Position numbers and translations under genes: made by a program | Assembly: GCF_004341945.1 (NCBI RefSeq) | Contig: NZ_SMBP01000003.1 | Span: forward strand, 1-64,000 | Length of the DNA: 64,000 bases | Reading direction: 5' to 3' | Source of the DNA: Longicatena caecimuris | GTDB lineage: Bacteria; Bacillota_I; Bacilli_A; Erysipelotrichales; Erysipelotrichaceae | In this document: positions 7,830-17,603 of the stretch, one piece after another | Layout of the letters: every line of letters starts with the position of its first letter | Numbering within the stretch: the stretch's first letter is position 1 | Notes under the pieces: model-generated | What the model was told of the DNA's origin: nothing | Databases searched by the model: none | The model's input: only the letters and a program-made list of their open reading frames with translations

Positions 7830-8105
7830 ATAGCATTGATCGGGACCAGATGAAAGATACGTCACACCGTAGAGAATTGCCGGCTGGTGAAAGGCATGTG
7901 GACACTGGAATCAACTCACCCGTGAGCTGTGATCTGAACATGCATTGCATAAGTAAGCATCACCGGGACTGCTCTACCGTTATCATTGAGCTCTTATTCA
8001 ACAGGATAAGAACTAAGTGGATGAGTGTTCATCAAGTGAAGTGGTACCGCGGATAAAGCAGACAGCTTTCCGTCTTCAAAATAAGAAGATGGAAGGCTTT
8101 TTTAT
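7830..8105 (+). promoter_or_regulatory. T-box riboswitch, leucine type
   Basis: Stem I features are present: AGAGA (7871-7875) and an apical GCCGGC...GGTGAAAGGC hairpin (about 7879-7894). A specifier-loop segment follows with CTC at 7915-7917, ahead of the usual ACCCGTGAG sequence; CTC is a leucine codon. The T-box motif AAGTGGTACCGCGG ends at 8052. A terminator pairs GCTTTCCGTCTTC (8065-8077) with GAAGATGGAAGGC (about 8085-8097) before a T-run. Uncharged tRNA-Leu would bind and favour the antiterminator. The codon and the downstream leuA agree. Confidence 0.92.
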
Positions 8106-8132
8106 TACAAGGTAGAAAGAGGAGGACATCAC

Positions 8133-9821
8133 ATGGAAGGATATCAAAAGTACAAACGGCAATATTATATGCCTCCAACGGATTGTATGGATTGGACCAA
8201 AAAAGAATATATTGAGAAAGCACCAACATGGTGCAGTGTTGATTTACGAGATGGCAATCAAGCATTGATCGTGCCAATGAGCTTAGATGAAAAACTGGAT
8301 TTCTTTGAATTACTAGTAGAAATTGGTTTTAAAGAAATTGAAATTGGTTTTCCTGCAGCCTCACAAACCGAATTTGAATTCTTACGGAAACTTATCGATG
8401 AGAACCGCATTCCAGAGGATGTTACGATCCAGGTGCTGACACAAGCACGTGAGCATATCATCCGCCGTACCTTTGAAGCAGTGAAAGGTGCAAAAAATGC
8501 TGTGATTCATTTATACAATTCCACATCTTATGCACAAAGGGAACAGGTGTTTAAGAAAAGCAAAGAAGAAGTATTAAAGATTGCGGTAGAAGGGGCAAAA
8601 CTGTTAAAACAGCTGACCGAAGAAGATGGTGGAAATTATCGCTTTGAATATTCTCCGGAAAGCTTTACAGGAACCGAAGTCGATTATGCTTTAGAAGTAT
8701 GCAATGCGGTCTTGGACGTTTGGCAGCCTACAGCGGATAACAAGGTTATCATTAATCTTCCGGTAACCGTGGAAATGAGCATGCCACATGTGTATGCCAG
8801 TCAAATCGAATACATGTGTAAGCATATGAACTATCGGGAAAATGTTGTGGTTTCCCTTCATCCGCATAATGATCGTGGCTGTGGTGTTGCGGATACAGAG
8901 ATGGGTATTTTAGCAGGTGCTGATCGTATTGAAGGTACCTTATTCGGTAATGGCGAACGTACTGGAAATGTCGATATTGTCACTTTAGCAATGAATATGT
9001 ATGCGATGGGAGTCGATCCTGAATTGGATTTTTCAAATATGCCACATATCGTTGAGGTATATGAAGCCTGTACACGCATGAAAGTCGGTATGCGTCAGCC
9101 TTATGCTGGGCAATTGGTATTTGCAGCGTTCTCCGGTTCACATCAAGATGCTATTGCGAAAGGGATGCATTATCGCGATGCCAAAGACCCACAACACTGG
9201 ACCGTTCCATATTTGCCAATTGATCCAAGAGATGTCGGCAGAGTGTATGAAACAGATGTCATTCGCATCAATTCACAAAGTGGCAAAGGCGGCATTGGTT
9301 ATATGCTGGAAGAATATTATGGCTATGAACTTCCAAATGATATGCGAGAAGAAGTTGGCTATTTCATGAAGAATGTGAGCGATCATGAACATAAGGAATT
9401 GCTGCCAAATGAAATCAATGATTTATTCCAAAAAGAATATATGAATGTGAATGCACCTTATGCGTTAAACGATTATCATTTTATAAGGGAAAATGATAAA
9501 GTTACTTGTACGATGAACATCACCTATGAAGGGATGAATCGATACATTACCGGTGTTGGAAATGGACGTTTAGATGCTGCTAGCAACGCTTTGCGTGATA
9601 ACATGAATTTAACATTTGATATCTTAGATTATAAGGAACATGCCTTAAGCAAGGGATCTACTTCAAAGGCAGTATCTTATGTCAAAATCATTGACTGCCG
9701 CCAAAAGAACCAATGGGGCGTCGGTTTACATGAGGATATCATCGCTTCCAGTGTGAAGGCCTTATTTGCGGCTATTAATCGAGCTGTTATACAAAAACGA
9801 GCAACACAACAACAGAACTAG
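8133..9821 (+). CDS. leuA: 2-isopropylmalate synthase (LeuA type 2)
   Basis: Condenses acetyl-CoA with 2-oxoisovalerate, the first step of leucine synthesis. The 562-residue sequence is the longer type-2 form, recognised by APTWCSVDLRDGNQAL and IGFKEIEIGFPAASQTEF near the N-terminus. The HMGL-like barrel has metal-ligand residues in SLHPHNDRGCG. A C-terminal LeuA dimer/regulatory domain (about residues 420-555) normally gives leucine feedback. An AGAGGAGG site at 8118-8125 supports the start. It is the first gene behind the leucine T-box, and leuCDB follow. Confidence 0.95.
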   Translation: MEGYQKYKRQYYMPPTDCMDWTKKEYIEKAPTWCSVDLRDGNQALIVPMSLDEKLDFFELLVEIGFKEIEIGFPAASQTEFEFLRKLIDENRIPEDVTIQVLTQAREHIIRRTFEAVKGAKNAVIHLYNSTSYAQREQVFKKSKEEVLKIAVEGAKLLKQLTEEDGGNYRFEYSPESFTGTEVDYALEVCNAVLDVWQPTADNKVIINLPVTVEMSMPHVYASQIEYMCKHMNYRENVVVSLHPHNDRGCGVADTEMGILAGADRIEGTLFGNGERTGNVDIVTLAMNMYAMGVDPELDFSNMPHIVEVYEACTRMKVGMRQPYAGQLVFAAFSGSHQDAIAKGMHYRDAKDPQHWTVPYLPIDPRDVGRVYETDVIRINSQSGKGGIGYMLEEYYGYELPNDMREEVGYFMKNVSDHEHKELLPNEINDLFQKEYMNVNAPYALNDYHFIRENDKVTCTMNITYEGMNRYITGVGNGRLDAASNALRDNMNLTFDILDYKEHALSKGSTSKAVSYVKIIDCRQKNQWGVGLHEDIIASSVKALFAAINRAVIQKRATQQQN

Positions 9822-9848
9822 GGAAAATTGATTAACTACAGTAAAGGG

Positions 9849-10016
9849 TTGTCTCTGATAAGGGGATAGTTAAGATTCTAATAAGAAAAGATAGAGACAA
9901 TAGAGCCATCTGCATAAGGATTGGCTTCGCGTATGAAAACATACAAGCAAGAATAATACAAAAGTTTTATATCATAGTGAACAAAATGACGATATTTCAA
10001 TGTACTTCATGTACAT
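9849..10016 (+). promoter_or_regulatory. Structured spacer between leuA and leuC
   Basis: The 215-nt gap holds a chain of possible hairpins: TTGTCTCT/AGAGACAA (9849-9856, 9893-9900), AGCCA/TGGCT (9904-9908, 9922-9926), GTATG-AAAA-CATAC (9931-9944) and ATGTAC/GTACAT (10000-10005, 10011-10016), the last just before the leuC ribosome site. No terminator T-run or known riboswitch core was seen. It may set the relative expression of leuA and leuCDB by processing or translation control. Confidence 0.4.
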
Positions 10017-10036
10017 CGTGTAGGAGGTAAAACAAA

Positions 10037-11299
10037 ATGGGTATGACAATGACACAAAAGATCTTAGCAGAGCATGCACATGTTGCTGAGGTCAAAGCCG
10101 GACAACTGATTGAAGTTGATCTTGATATGGTATTAGGGAATGATATCACATCACCGGTTGCTATTAAAGAATTTGAGAAGTATGGATTTGAACAGGTATT
10201 TGATCCTGGTAGGGTGACGATGGTGATGGATCACTTCGCGCCGAACAAGGATATTAAAGCTGCGCAGCAATGTAAAGCTTGCCGTACCTTCGCATACGCA
10301 AAGAACATCAAACACTTTTATGATGTAGGCGAAATGGGCATTGAACATGCGTTATTGCCAGAAAAAGGTATCGTCGGTCCCGGAGAATGTATCATTGGAG
10401 CAGATTCACACACATGTACGTATGGAGCTTTAAATGCATTTTCAACAGGTGTAGGCAGTACCGATATGGCAGCCGGTATGGCAACGGGCAAATGTTGGTT
10501 TAAAATTCCTGAAGCGATCAAGTTTGATTTGCGTGGGAAATTAGCGCCGAATGTCAGTGGGAAGGATGTTATACTTCATATCATCGGGATGATTGGTGTA
10601 GATGGTGCTTTATATAAGTCTATGGAATTTAGCGGTGTGGGTTTGCGAAATTTGACAATGGATGATCGCTTAGCGATGGCCAATATGGCAATTGAAGCAG
10701 GGGCAAAAAATGGTATCTTTGCCTATGATGAAATTACCGAAGCTTATGTGAAAGAGCGTGTTCATCGTCCATATAAAACATATGAAGCAGATAGTGATGC
10801 AGACTATGCAAACGTATATCATATTGATCTTAGTGCCATTAAACCGACAATTGCGTTTCCACATCTGCCAGAAAATACGAAAACGATGGAGGATATAAAA
10901 GAAAACATCGTCATTGATCAGGTCGTCATCGGTTCTTGTACGAACGGTCGCCTATCTGATATGGAAACAGCGGCAAAAATTCTAAAAGGAAAGCATGTGG
11001 CAAAAGGAGTACGTACGATTATCATACCGGCAACGCAAGCTATTTATAAAGAATGTATGAAACGTGGGTATATGGAAATCTTTATCGATGCTGGCTGTGT
11101 AGTATCAACACCAACCTGTGGCCCTTGTTTAGGCGGCTATATGGGAATCTTAGCTGAAGGGGAACGCTGTGTAGCAACGACAAATCGTAACTTTGTCGGA
11201 CGTATGGGACATGTGGAATCTGAAGTATATCTGGCAAGTCCGGCAACGGCTGCGGCAAGTGCAATCGCCGGTCATATTGCTGTTTGGGAAGGAGAATAA
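10037..11299 (+). CDS. leuC: 3-isopropylmalate dehydratase, large subunit
   Basis: With LeuD it isomerises 2- to 3-isopropylmalate. The 420-residue length matches the shorter, homoaconitase-like LeuC form. The three Cys ligands of the [4Fe-4S] cluster are visible, one in [10 protein letters not shown] and two in [21 protein letters not shown] is also conserved. GGAGG at 10023-10027 sets the start. leuD begins 3 nt after the stop. Confidence 0.95.
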   Translation: MGMTMTQKILAEHAHVAEVKAGQLIEVDLDMVLGNDITSPVAIKEFEKYGFEQVFDPGRVTMVMDHFAPNKDIKAAQQCKACRTFAYAKNIKHFYDVGEMGIEHALLPEKGIVGPGECIIGADSHTCTYGALNAFSTGVGSTDMAAGMATGKCWFKIPEAIKFDLRGKLAPNVSGKDVILHIIGMIGVDGALYKSMEFSGVGLRNLTMDDRLAMANMAIEAGAKNGIFAYDEITEAYVKERVHRPYKTYEADSDADYANVYHIDLSAIKPTIAFPHLPENTKTMEDIKENIVIDQVVIGSCTNGRLSDMETAAKILKGKHVAKGVRTIIIPATQAIYKECMKRGYMEIFIDAGCVVSTPTCGPCLGGYMGILAEGERCVATTNRNFVGRMGHVESEVYLASPATAAASAIAGHIAVWEGE

Positions 11300-11302
11300 A
11301 GG

Positions 11303-11794
11303 ATGGAAACAAAAGGTTATGCACATAAATATGGTGATAATGTAGATACGGATGTTATCATTCCGGCACGTTATTTGAATACTAGTGATCCAAAAGAACT
11401 GGCCGAAAAATGTATGTGTGATATTGATGCGGATTTTGTAAATAAAGTAAAAGCCAACGATATTATGGTGGCAGGGTTTAATTTCGGTTGTGGATCTTCA
11501 AGAGAGCATGCACCAATTGCCATTAAGGCTAGTGGAATTTCCTGCGTGATTGCAAAAAGTTTTGCACGTATCTTTTATCGCAACGCTATCAATATCGGCT
11601 TGCCGATATTAGAATGTCCGAAAGCCAGTGAGCGAATCGATACTGCGGATGAAATTGAAATTAATTTCGATACGGGTGAAATTATCAATCATACGAAAGG
11701 GGAAAGTTATCAGGCAGAACCATTTCCTGCTTTTATCCAAAACATTATGAAACATAATGGTTTGATGAATGCTATCAAGGAGGGGAAGGAATGA
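11303..11794 (+). CDS. leuD: 3-isopropylmalate dehydratase, small subunit
   Basis: The swivelling aconitase-like subunit that completes the LeuC active site. At 163 residues it is typical, with DVIIPARYL near the N-terminus and the conserved [12 protein letters not shown] loop (about residues 54-65) that contacts substrate. GGAG lies 8 nt before the ATG. It overlaps leuB by 4 nt (ATGA). Confidence 0.95.
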   Translation: METKGYAHKYGDNVDTDVIIPARYLNTSDPKELAEKCMCDIDADFVNKVKANDIMVAGFNFGCGSSREHAPIAIKASGISCVIAKSFARIFYRNAINIGLPILECPKASERIDTADEIEINFDTGEIINHTKGESYQAEPFPAFIQNIMKHNGLMNAIKEGKE

Positions 11795-12870
11795 AAAAAC
11801 ATATCGCAGTAGTTCCCGGAGATGGAATAGGTCCGGAAATTGTAAAAGAAGCTATTAAAGTGTTAGATTGTATTGCTGAAAAGTATGATCATGAATTTAC
11901 GTATACGCATGTCATTGCAGGTGGCTGTGCCATTGATCAATTTGGTAAAAGCCTGCCAGAAGAAAGTCTGCAGCAATGTTTGAATTCTGATTCGGTTTTA
12001 TTAGGCGCTGTTGGCGGTCCTAAATGGGATGATGTAGATCCTAGTATTCGTCCTGAAAAGGCCTTGTTGGGTATTCGTAAGGAATTGGGCTTGTATGCAA
12101 ACTTACGTCCAGCTAAAATCTTTCCGCAACTTGCAGATGCATCGCCATTACGTCAGGATATTGTAGCAAAAGGCATTGATTTTATGGTCGTACGGGAGTT
12201 AATCGGTGGTGTATACTTTGGGGAAAAGAAGACAGAAGAAATCAATGGCGAACTTGTCGCAAGTGATCATATGAATTATGCGGAACATGAGATTCGCCGT
12301 ATTGCCCATACGGCTTTCCAAACTGCCCGTAAACGTCATCATAAGGTCATATCTGTGGATAAAGCAAATGTATTAGATACCTCACGTTTATGGCGTAAGG
12401 TCGTACATGAAGTTGCCAAGGAATATCCTGATGTTGAGGTTGCGGATATGCTGGTAGATAATACGGCGATGCAAATCGTAAAAAATCCTGCGCAGTTTGA
12501 TGTTGTCGTCACAGAAAATATGTTCGGTGATATCTTAAGTGATGAAGCAAGCATGATTACTGGTAGTATCGGTTTGATTCCAAGTGCATCTTTAGGGGAT
12601 AGCAAGCGTGGTATGTATGAGCCAATCCATGGTTCTGCACCAGATATTGCAGGGCAAAATATTGCGAATCCGATTGGAACGATCTTAGCGGCAGGTATGA
12701 TGTTGAAATATGCATTCGATTTAGATACGGAATATGCGCAAATAGAAAAAGCAGTAGAAGATGTATTAGCAGATGGCTATCGCACAGCCGATATCATGGA
12801 AGACGGGAAAAAACATCTGTCTTGCAGCGAGATGGGAGATAAAATCGTCGAATATTTGAATAAGGCATAG
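11791..12870 (+). CDS. leuB: 3-isopropylmalate dehydrogenase
   Basis: NAD-dependent oxidative decarboxylation of 3-isopropylmalate to 2-oxoisocaproate, the third dedicated step of leucine synthesis. 359 residues. Motifs are GDGIGPEI at residues 10-17, [11 protein letters not shown] for substrate, the metal-binding D residues in MFGDILSDE, and [14 protein letters not shown] near the NAD site. A strong AGGAGGGGAAGG site precedes it. It is translationally coupled to leuD. Confidence 0.95.
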   Translation: MKKHIAVVPGDGIGPEIVKEAIKVLDCIAEKYDHEFTYTHVIAGGCAIDQFGKSLPEESLQQCLNSDSVLLGAVGGPKWDDVDPSIRPEKALLGIRKELGLYANLRPAKIFPQLADASPLRQDIVAKGIDFMVVRELIGGVYFGEKKTEEINGELVASDHMNYAEHEIRRIAHTAFQTARKRHHKVISVDKANVLDTSRLWRKVVHEVAKEYPDVEVADMLVDNTAMQIVKNPAQFDVVVTENMFGDILSDEASMITGSIGLIPSASLGDSKRGMYEPIHGSAPDIAGQNIANPIGTILAAGMMLKYAFDLDTEYAQIEKAVEDVLADGYRTADIMEDGKKHLSCSEMGDKIVEYLNKA

Positions 12871-12939
12871 GCAACTATGTCTTTTGTCATAAGAAGTATT
12901 AGGGTAATAAATAAGTTATAAATAAAAGGAGAATGGATA

Positions 12940-14085
12940 ATGTTATTAAAAAATGCACAGATTTATACAATGGAAGAAGAACAGGTCATAAAAGGCGATA
13001 TCTTAATTCAAAATGGGCGAATTGCGGCAATTGGGCATGTGGAAACGGAAGATGAAGTATGCATTGATTTGAATGGAAAACGCGTTTACCCGGGAATGGT
13101 AGAAGCTCATTGTCATTTAGGTATGGAAGAAAGTGCCATTCGCAGTGAAGGTAATGATGTAAATGAGAGCAGTGATCCTATCACACCGCAGGTAAGAGGC
13201 ATTGATGGCTGCTATCCGTTGGATGAAACGATTGTAAATGCACGTAATGCCGGTATTACAACAGTAGCAGCTGGTCCTGGAAGTGCCAATGTCATTGGTG
13301 GAACCTTTGTTGCATATAAGACGTATGGTGTCAGCATGGATGAAATGGCAATTAAAAATCCGGTCGCTATGAAATGTGCTTTTGGTGAAAATCCAAAACG
13401 TGTGTATCAGGATTCTCGTATCAAAACACGAATGAACGTAGCTGCTTTATTAAGAGAAACCTTATTTAAGACCAAGGAATATCTTGCAAGAAAAGAAGCA
13501 GCACAAGGGGATATCACGAAGATGCCTGCTTTTGATATGAAACTAGAAGCGATGATTCCGGTGATTCAGGGGGAACTGCCTTTAAAATGCCATGCCCATC
13601 GCTGTGATGATATCTTAACTGTTTTAAGAATTGCGAAAGAATTTGATATTAAGGTGACTTTGGATCATTGTACGGATGGGGAAATAATTAAGAAACAAAT
13701 AAAAGACAGCGGTTTTGCGGCAATTGTTGGACCTTCCTTAACCCACAAATCAAAATATGAGTTAGCTAATAAATCTTTTAAAACACCTTATGAATTATAT
13801 AAAGAAGGTATTCTGATTGCGATAACTACGGATTCTCCGGTAGTACCTCAGGAATATTTGCCATTGTGTGCAGGATTGGCGATGAAAGAAGGATTACCGG
13901 AAATAGAAGCAGTCAAGGCGATTACCATTAATGCAGCAAAAATATTAGGCTTGGATGAGCGCATTGGCAGCTTAAAGGTTGGTAAGGATGCAGATATGGT
14001 AATATGTGATGGTTCTATATTGGATCCGCAAACAACGGTATACCATACCATTATTGATGGGGAAATCGTTTATTCCAAGGCATAA
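12940..14085 (+). CDS. Amidohydrolase family protein (imidazolonepropionase-like)
   Basis: A metal-dependent hydrolase of the amidohydrolase superfamily; substrate unknown. A small beta-sandwich (about residues 1-50 and the C-terminus) flanks the barrel. Metal-ligand motifs are HCHLG after VYPGMVEA, KCHAHR, LDHCTDG and the late Asp in ITTDSPV. Related proteins act on cyclic amides, guanidines or dipeptides. AAGGAG lies before the ATG. It follows leuB by 69 nt with no terminator seen, so it may be read with the leu operon, though no pathway link is evident. Confidence 0.8.
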   Translation: MLLKNAQIYTMEEEQVIKGDILIQNGRIAAIGHVETEDEVCIDLNGKRVYPGMVEAHCHLGMEESAIRSEGNDVNESSDPITPQVRGIDGCYPLDETIVNARNAGITTVAAGPGSANVIGGTFVAYKTYGVSMDEMAIKNPVAMKCAFGENPKRVYQDSRIKTRMNVAALLRETLFKTKEYLARKEAAQGDITKMPAFDMKLEAMIPVIQGELPLKCHAHRCDDILTVLRIAKEFDIKVTLDHCTDGEIIKKQIKDSGFAAIVGPSLTHKSKYELANKSFKTPYELYKEGILIAITTDSPVVPQEYLPLCAGLAMKEGLPEIEAVKAITINAAKILGLDERIGSLKVGKDADMVICDGSILDPQTTVYHTIIDGEIVYSKA

Positions 14086-14260
14086 GAAAGAACAGCAAGT
14101 AGAACTGTTATTACTTTACGTATTTGAGAGAATCACAGTATTTGAAAAATACATATCAATTTTGGAAGATGTTTTATTGTATTGATGATGTCAAAAGAAC
14201 TATTTGTGAATGGGCTCATGAAGGGTAAATAACAAGCAAAAAGTGTAGATGATATAGGAA

Positions 14261-14317
14261 AAAAGAAGATTACAAGCTATTACATCATCAATTAAATAGC
14301 TTTGCTAATCTTCTTTT
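14261..14317. terminator. Bidirectional terminator between convergent genes
   Basis: AAAAGAAGATTA (14261-14272) pairs with TAATCTTCTTTT (14306-14317), with an inner AAGCTATT/AATAGCTT stem. A-run and T-run on the two sides let it act for the amidohydrolase (plus) and the zinc-ribbon gene (minus). Between 14086 and 14260 nothing else was recognised. Confidence 0.8.
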
Positions 14318-14342
14318 GCTTTGTCTCTTATTATCTTTCTTG

Positions 14343-14810
14343 TTATGAAGAAGCTTGTAGGGTGTTACTTAATACTTCTTTCCATTCTTTTAATTTCGGT
14401 GCGGTGATTTTAATCACATTTGCTTCTTTCGTTTCAACAATCAAAGCTTTTCCCAACAGACCGAATTTTCCATCACGTACTTCCTTTATCATTGTAATAG
14501 GAACCGAAACTACACCATAATTACTTGTAATTTTATTCATGATGGAAGCAGTGAGAACCGTGGAACGATTAAAACCCTCTAATTTTTCCGGTATGACAAG
14601 AAAGCGCTGATTCGTAAGTATGATCGTCGCATTTGCACTCATTTTTCCAAAAAATTGCTTATCCTCCATAGTATAAGTGCCTGGCGAATTTCTTATAATC
14701 TTTTCACTGTTTACCTTTATTAAATCAGTACCGCATACAGGACAATAGATGATTTCATCATTGGTATCATCAAGGGTGTATGCACAAATGGGACATGTAG
14801 TTGTTTTCAT
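14343..14810 (-). CDS. Zinc-ribbon protein with a GRAM/PH-like domain
   Basis: 155 residues. Two CPxC pairs (CPIC near residue 6 and CPVC near 23) form an N-terminal zinc ribbon. The remainder (about 45-150) has the strand pattern of a PH/GRAM-like domain, with ATIILTNQRFLVIP as the typical core. There is no membrane segment. Proteins of this plan are common in Firmicutes and their role is not known. An AGGAGG site lies upstream on this strand. It stands alone between a bidirectional terminator and the LysR gene. Confidence 0.6.
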   Translation of the reverse strand: MKTTTCPICAYTLDDTNDEIIYCPVCGTDLIKVNSEKIIRNSPGTYTMEDKQFFGKMSANATIILTNQRFLVIPEKLEGFNRSTVLTASIMNKITSNYGVVSVPITMIKEVRDGKFGLLGKALIVETKEANVIKITAPKLKEWKEVLSNTLQASS

Positions 14811-14889
14811 AAAGTATAAGACCTCCTATTTTCATTTTGTTTTATCACATTTTTAAGTATACCATAGGATACAGGCAGTATGAATATCA

Positions 14890-15774
14890 TTATTGTAAGG
14901 TTGTTACCTGTAAAGCAATGTTGATGAAATCCTGCATGGCAGGAGTAACATATTTATTGTGATGATAGATAATGAAATATTTACGCTGCAGATTAATGTC
15001 TTCTACATACAGACGCTGGATGGATTGGTTTTGTAAGTCTTCTTTCACCATCTGATAGGGCAATATGGAAATGCCAAAGCCTCGTTGCACTCCTTTTACC
15101 AAAGCTCTGGTACTGGCACTTTCCCAAATAGGAGTGACATTCATATTGTAAAGCTGTAGGATAGAATCAATGACAGCTCTGGTACCACTGCTGCGTTCTC
15201 TTAACAAAAAAGGTTCTTGCAAGAGATCCGCAAAACTTAAATGTTCATGTTTGGTAAACGGATGCTCATTGGCACATAAGATGACCAGCTCATCTTGAAA
15301 GAAAGGTAATTTTTCTATGGATGGATGTGTTGGGATACCTTCTACCATTGCTAGATCTAATTCATTGTTTAAGATCTTACTTTCCAGCATAGCGCTTGTT
15401 TCAATTAAAACCTGACAGTTTCGTTTTGGATAATTTTGTTGATATTGGGCAAGAAAATCACATAGAAAAGAGTTCGCTATGGTGATACTAGAGCCAATAT
15501 GCAATGGTTCATATTCACTGACACTTTGAATGGATTCCTCCATTTCATTGAATAAAGAGGTGATATGTGTTGCATACTTTAAAAGGCGTTCACCTTGTTC
15601 TGTGATATAAAGCTTGCGTGATATACGATCAAACAAGGTGATTTGATAGTATTCTTCCAATTCGCGAATGGCTAAGGATACGCTAGGCTGTGCAATGTGG
15701 AGCATAGCAGCAGCTTTTGTAACGCTGCCACATCTACAAACAGCCGCAAAGATGCGTAAGTGTCGCAATGTCAT
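14890..15774 (-). CDS. LysR-family transcriptional regulator
   Basis: 294 residues with the N-terminal winged helix-turn-helix (about 1-60; GSVTKAAAMLHIAQPSVSLA is the recognition region) and a two-lobed effector-binding domain (about 90-290). It is transcribed divergently from the chromate-type transporter genes 100 nt away, the usual sign that it controls them. Direct repeats lie between the two genes. The ligand is unknown; relatives of CysB/CbbR type sense small anions or metabolites. Confidence 0.9.
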   Translation of the reverse strand: MTLRHLRIFAAVCRCGSVTKAAAMLHIAQPSVSLAIRELEEYYQITLFDRISRKLYITEQGERLLKYATHITSLFNEMEESIQSVSEYEPLHIGSSITIANSFLCDFLAQYQQNYPKRNCQVLIETSAMLESKILNNELDLAMVEGIPTHPSIEKLPFFQDELVILCANEHPFTKHEHLSFADLLQEPFLLRERSSGTRAVIDSILQLYNMNVTPIWESASTRALVKGVQRGFGISILPYQMVKEDLQNQSIQRLYVEDINLQRKYFIIYHHNKYVTPAMQDFINIALQVTTLQ

Positions 15775-15800
15775 AAAAAAGCCCCTTTCATAATAAAATC

Positions 15801-15855
15801 TTATAAACTATATATGATAATACTATTTTCATTATAAACTAAGAAAGCATATAAT
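15801..15855. promoter_or_regulatory. Divergent LysR/transporter promoter region with direct repeats
   Basis: TTATAAACTA occurs exactly twice, at 15801-15810 and 15832-15841, 31 bp apart (about three helical turns, so on one DNA face). A -10 TATAAT for the transporter lies at 15850-15855. Paired sites upstream of the target -10 are typical for LysR proteins. The sequence is very AT-rich, so chance matching is possible. Confidence 0.5.
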
Positions 15856-15874
15856 AGAAGCAGAAGGTGATGGA

Positions 15875-16441
15875 ATGGAAAGAAATTTTACTTTATATAG
15901 AAAATTGTTTACCTCAACATTTTATTTGAGTGCATTCACATTTGGTGGCGGTTATGTCATAGTTCCTTTGATGCGTAAGGAATTTGTGGAAAAGCTGAAA
16001 TGGATTGATGAGAAAGAAATGATGGACATGGTAGCAATCGCCCAGTCCAGTCCTGGAGCGTTAGCAGTAAATGCATCTGTCATTATCGGATATCGCTGTG
16101 GTGGTGTCTTAGGGGCACTTGTTACTGTTTTTGGAACAATCTTACCGCCTTTGATCATTCTTTCTGTAATTTCTTATTTTTATGAGGCCTTTGTATCCAT
16201 TAAATGGATTCAGATCATGTTATTTGGTATGCAGGCAGGTGTTGCGGCTGTTATTTGCGATGTTGTTTGGACGATGGCAAAAGAAGTGGCGTCACAACCT
16301 CAGAAAATTTATATTGCCGTCATGTTAATAGCTTTTTTTGCGAATGTGGTATTGCATCTGCATTTGTTAATTATCATCATTGGCTGTGGAATTCTTGGTT
16401 TTCTAATTGAACGTTATGCGAAAAGGAGGCCAATTCAATGA
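15875..16441 (+). CDS. Chromate-transporter family protein, first half
   Basis: 188 residues with about five or six membrane segments and the family motif FGGGYVIVPLMRKE near residue 25, followed by the conserved AIAQSSPGALAVNAS. Short CHR proteins like this work as pairs with a second half-length gene. They are named for chromate efflux, but many are probably sulfate or other anion carriers. It overlaps the next gene by 4 nt and is divergent from a LysR gene. Confidence 0.88.
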   Translation: MERNFTLYRKLFTSTFYLSAFTFGGGYVIVPLMRKEFVEKLKWIDEKEMMDMVAIAQSSPGALAVNASVIIGYRCGGVLGALVTVFGTILPPLIILSVISYFYEAFVSIKWIQIMLFGMQAGVAAVICDVVWTMAKEVASQPQKIYIAVMLIAFFANVVLHLHLLIIIIGCGILGFLIERYAKRRPIQ

Positions 16442-17001
16442 TTTATTTACAGTTATTGTTAAGCTTTTTACAGATCGGCTTGCTTAGTATTGGCGGTGGA
16501 TATGCAGCTTTGCCAATCATCCAAAGTCAGGTTGTTGATTTACATCATTGGATCACGATGCGTGAGTTTGCGGATATTTTAACGATCTCACAAATGACGC
16601 CTGGTCCTATCGCTATCAATGGTGCTACGTTTGTCGGTACGAAAATAGCGGGCTTGCCCGGTGCTATCGTGGCAAGTGTCGGTGTGGTAATTCCTAGTTT
16701 CATCATTGTTTTAACCCTGGCATTTATCTATTATAAATATCGTCAGTTGGATACCATACAAGCGGTCTTAAAAGGCTTAAGACCAGCAGTTGTTGCCTTG
16801 ATCGCCAGTGCAGGTTTATCATTAGCAATGTCAGCTTTCTGGCCGGATGGAAAAATGCAGTTAGCAACCATCAGCTGGGAAAGTGTTGGCTTGTTTGCTG
16901 TTGCTTTCTTTATCTTGCGCAAGTATAAAAAAAGTCCGATCGTCGTTATGTTTTTATGTGGTGTAGGTGCTGTACTACTTTCATTTTTTGGCATAAGTTA
17001 A
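16438..17001 (+). CDS. Chromate-transporter family protein, second half
   Basis: 187 residues with the paired motifs IGGGYAALPIIQSQ (about 17-30) and ISQMTPGPIAINGATF, and about six membrane segments. It is the expected partner of the preceding half and shares its ATGA start, so the two probably form a heterodimeric carrier in the membrane. A terminator follows at 17048. Confidence 0.88.
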   Translation: MIYLQLLLSFLQIGLLSIGGGYAALPIIQSQVVDLHHWITMREFADILTISQMTPGPIAINGATFVGTKIAGLPGAIVASVGVVIPSFIIVLTLAFIYYKYRQLDTIQAVLKGLRPAVVALIASAGLSLAMSAFWPDGKMQLATISWESVGLFAVAFFILRKYKKSPIVVMFLCGVGAVLLSFFGIS

Positions 17002-17047
17002 GCATAAAGCTATTTAGAAGACTATTTATAGGAACGATAAGTTTATG

Positions 17048-17080
17048 ACCTAAAGTAAATAAAAACTTTAGGTATTTTTT
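17048..17080 (+). terminator. Terminator after the chromate-type transporter pair
   Basis: ACCTAAAGT (17048-17056) pairs with ACTTTAGGT (17065-17073), followed by a T-rich tail. Confidence 0.85.
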
Positions 17081-17146
17081 TATTGTTACATAGATATTGT
17101 CACAAAGTATTCTAAAATGAAACTATCAGAAAGGATGGCGATAGTT

Positions 17147-17470
17147 ATGAAAGGTTTTCAGATACATACAAAAGCAGTACGAATGGAAGAGCATTTACAA
17201 CAGGCGATGCGCATACGCACAGATATACAAATAAAGGAGCTAACAGATATTACGATGATCTATGATCGTCCGATTCAATTATGCGGTGATGTTTTAACGG
17301 TTTTAGAAAATCGGATAGACGATCCAAATGAGTTGGCAACGATACAAGATATCAAAAGGAAGTATTGTCGTTACCATAGCTATATTTTATCACAGCTGGA
17401 TGAAGAAACCTTAGATGCTCTTTGTGAGGATCTAGCAAAACTTAGTAAGACGAATACGACGAAAGCATGA
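17147..17470 (+). CDS. Small hypothetical protein
   Basis: About 107 residues, charged and probably helical, with no membrane segment or motif I recognise. Start choice is uncertain: the frame opens at an ATG at 17117, but AGAAAGGA at 17128-17135 best serves the ATG at 17147 (MKGFQIHTK). It sits between two terminators and is therefore transcribed alone. Its stop codon lies inside the terminator stem. Confidence 0.55.
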   Translation: MKGFQIHTKAVRMEEHLQQAMRIRTDIQIKELTDITMIYDRPIQLCGDVLTVLENRIDDPNELATIQDIKRKYCRYHSYILSQLDEETLDALCEDLAKLSKTNTTKA

Positions 17471-17486
17471 CATCATGCTTTTTTTC
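17462..17486 (+). terminator. Terminator overlapping the stop codon of the small hypothetical gene
   Basis: AAAGCATGA (17462-17470) pairs with TCATGCTTT (17473-17481) and a T-run follows. The TGA stop at 17468-17470 is part of the stem. Confidence 0.82.
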
Positions 17487-17603
17487 ATAGTTGTGTTGAA
17501 AGAAGCAAAAAGAACAAATGCAAACAGTATTTTCACATAATCTTCAGACAACAGCCATCTTTACATCGCTAAACTTCGATATGCTTAAGTGGAGGTGATG
17601 AGA

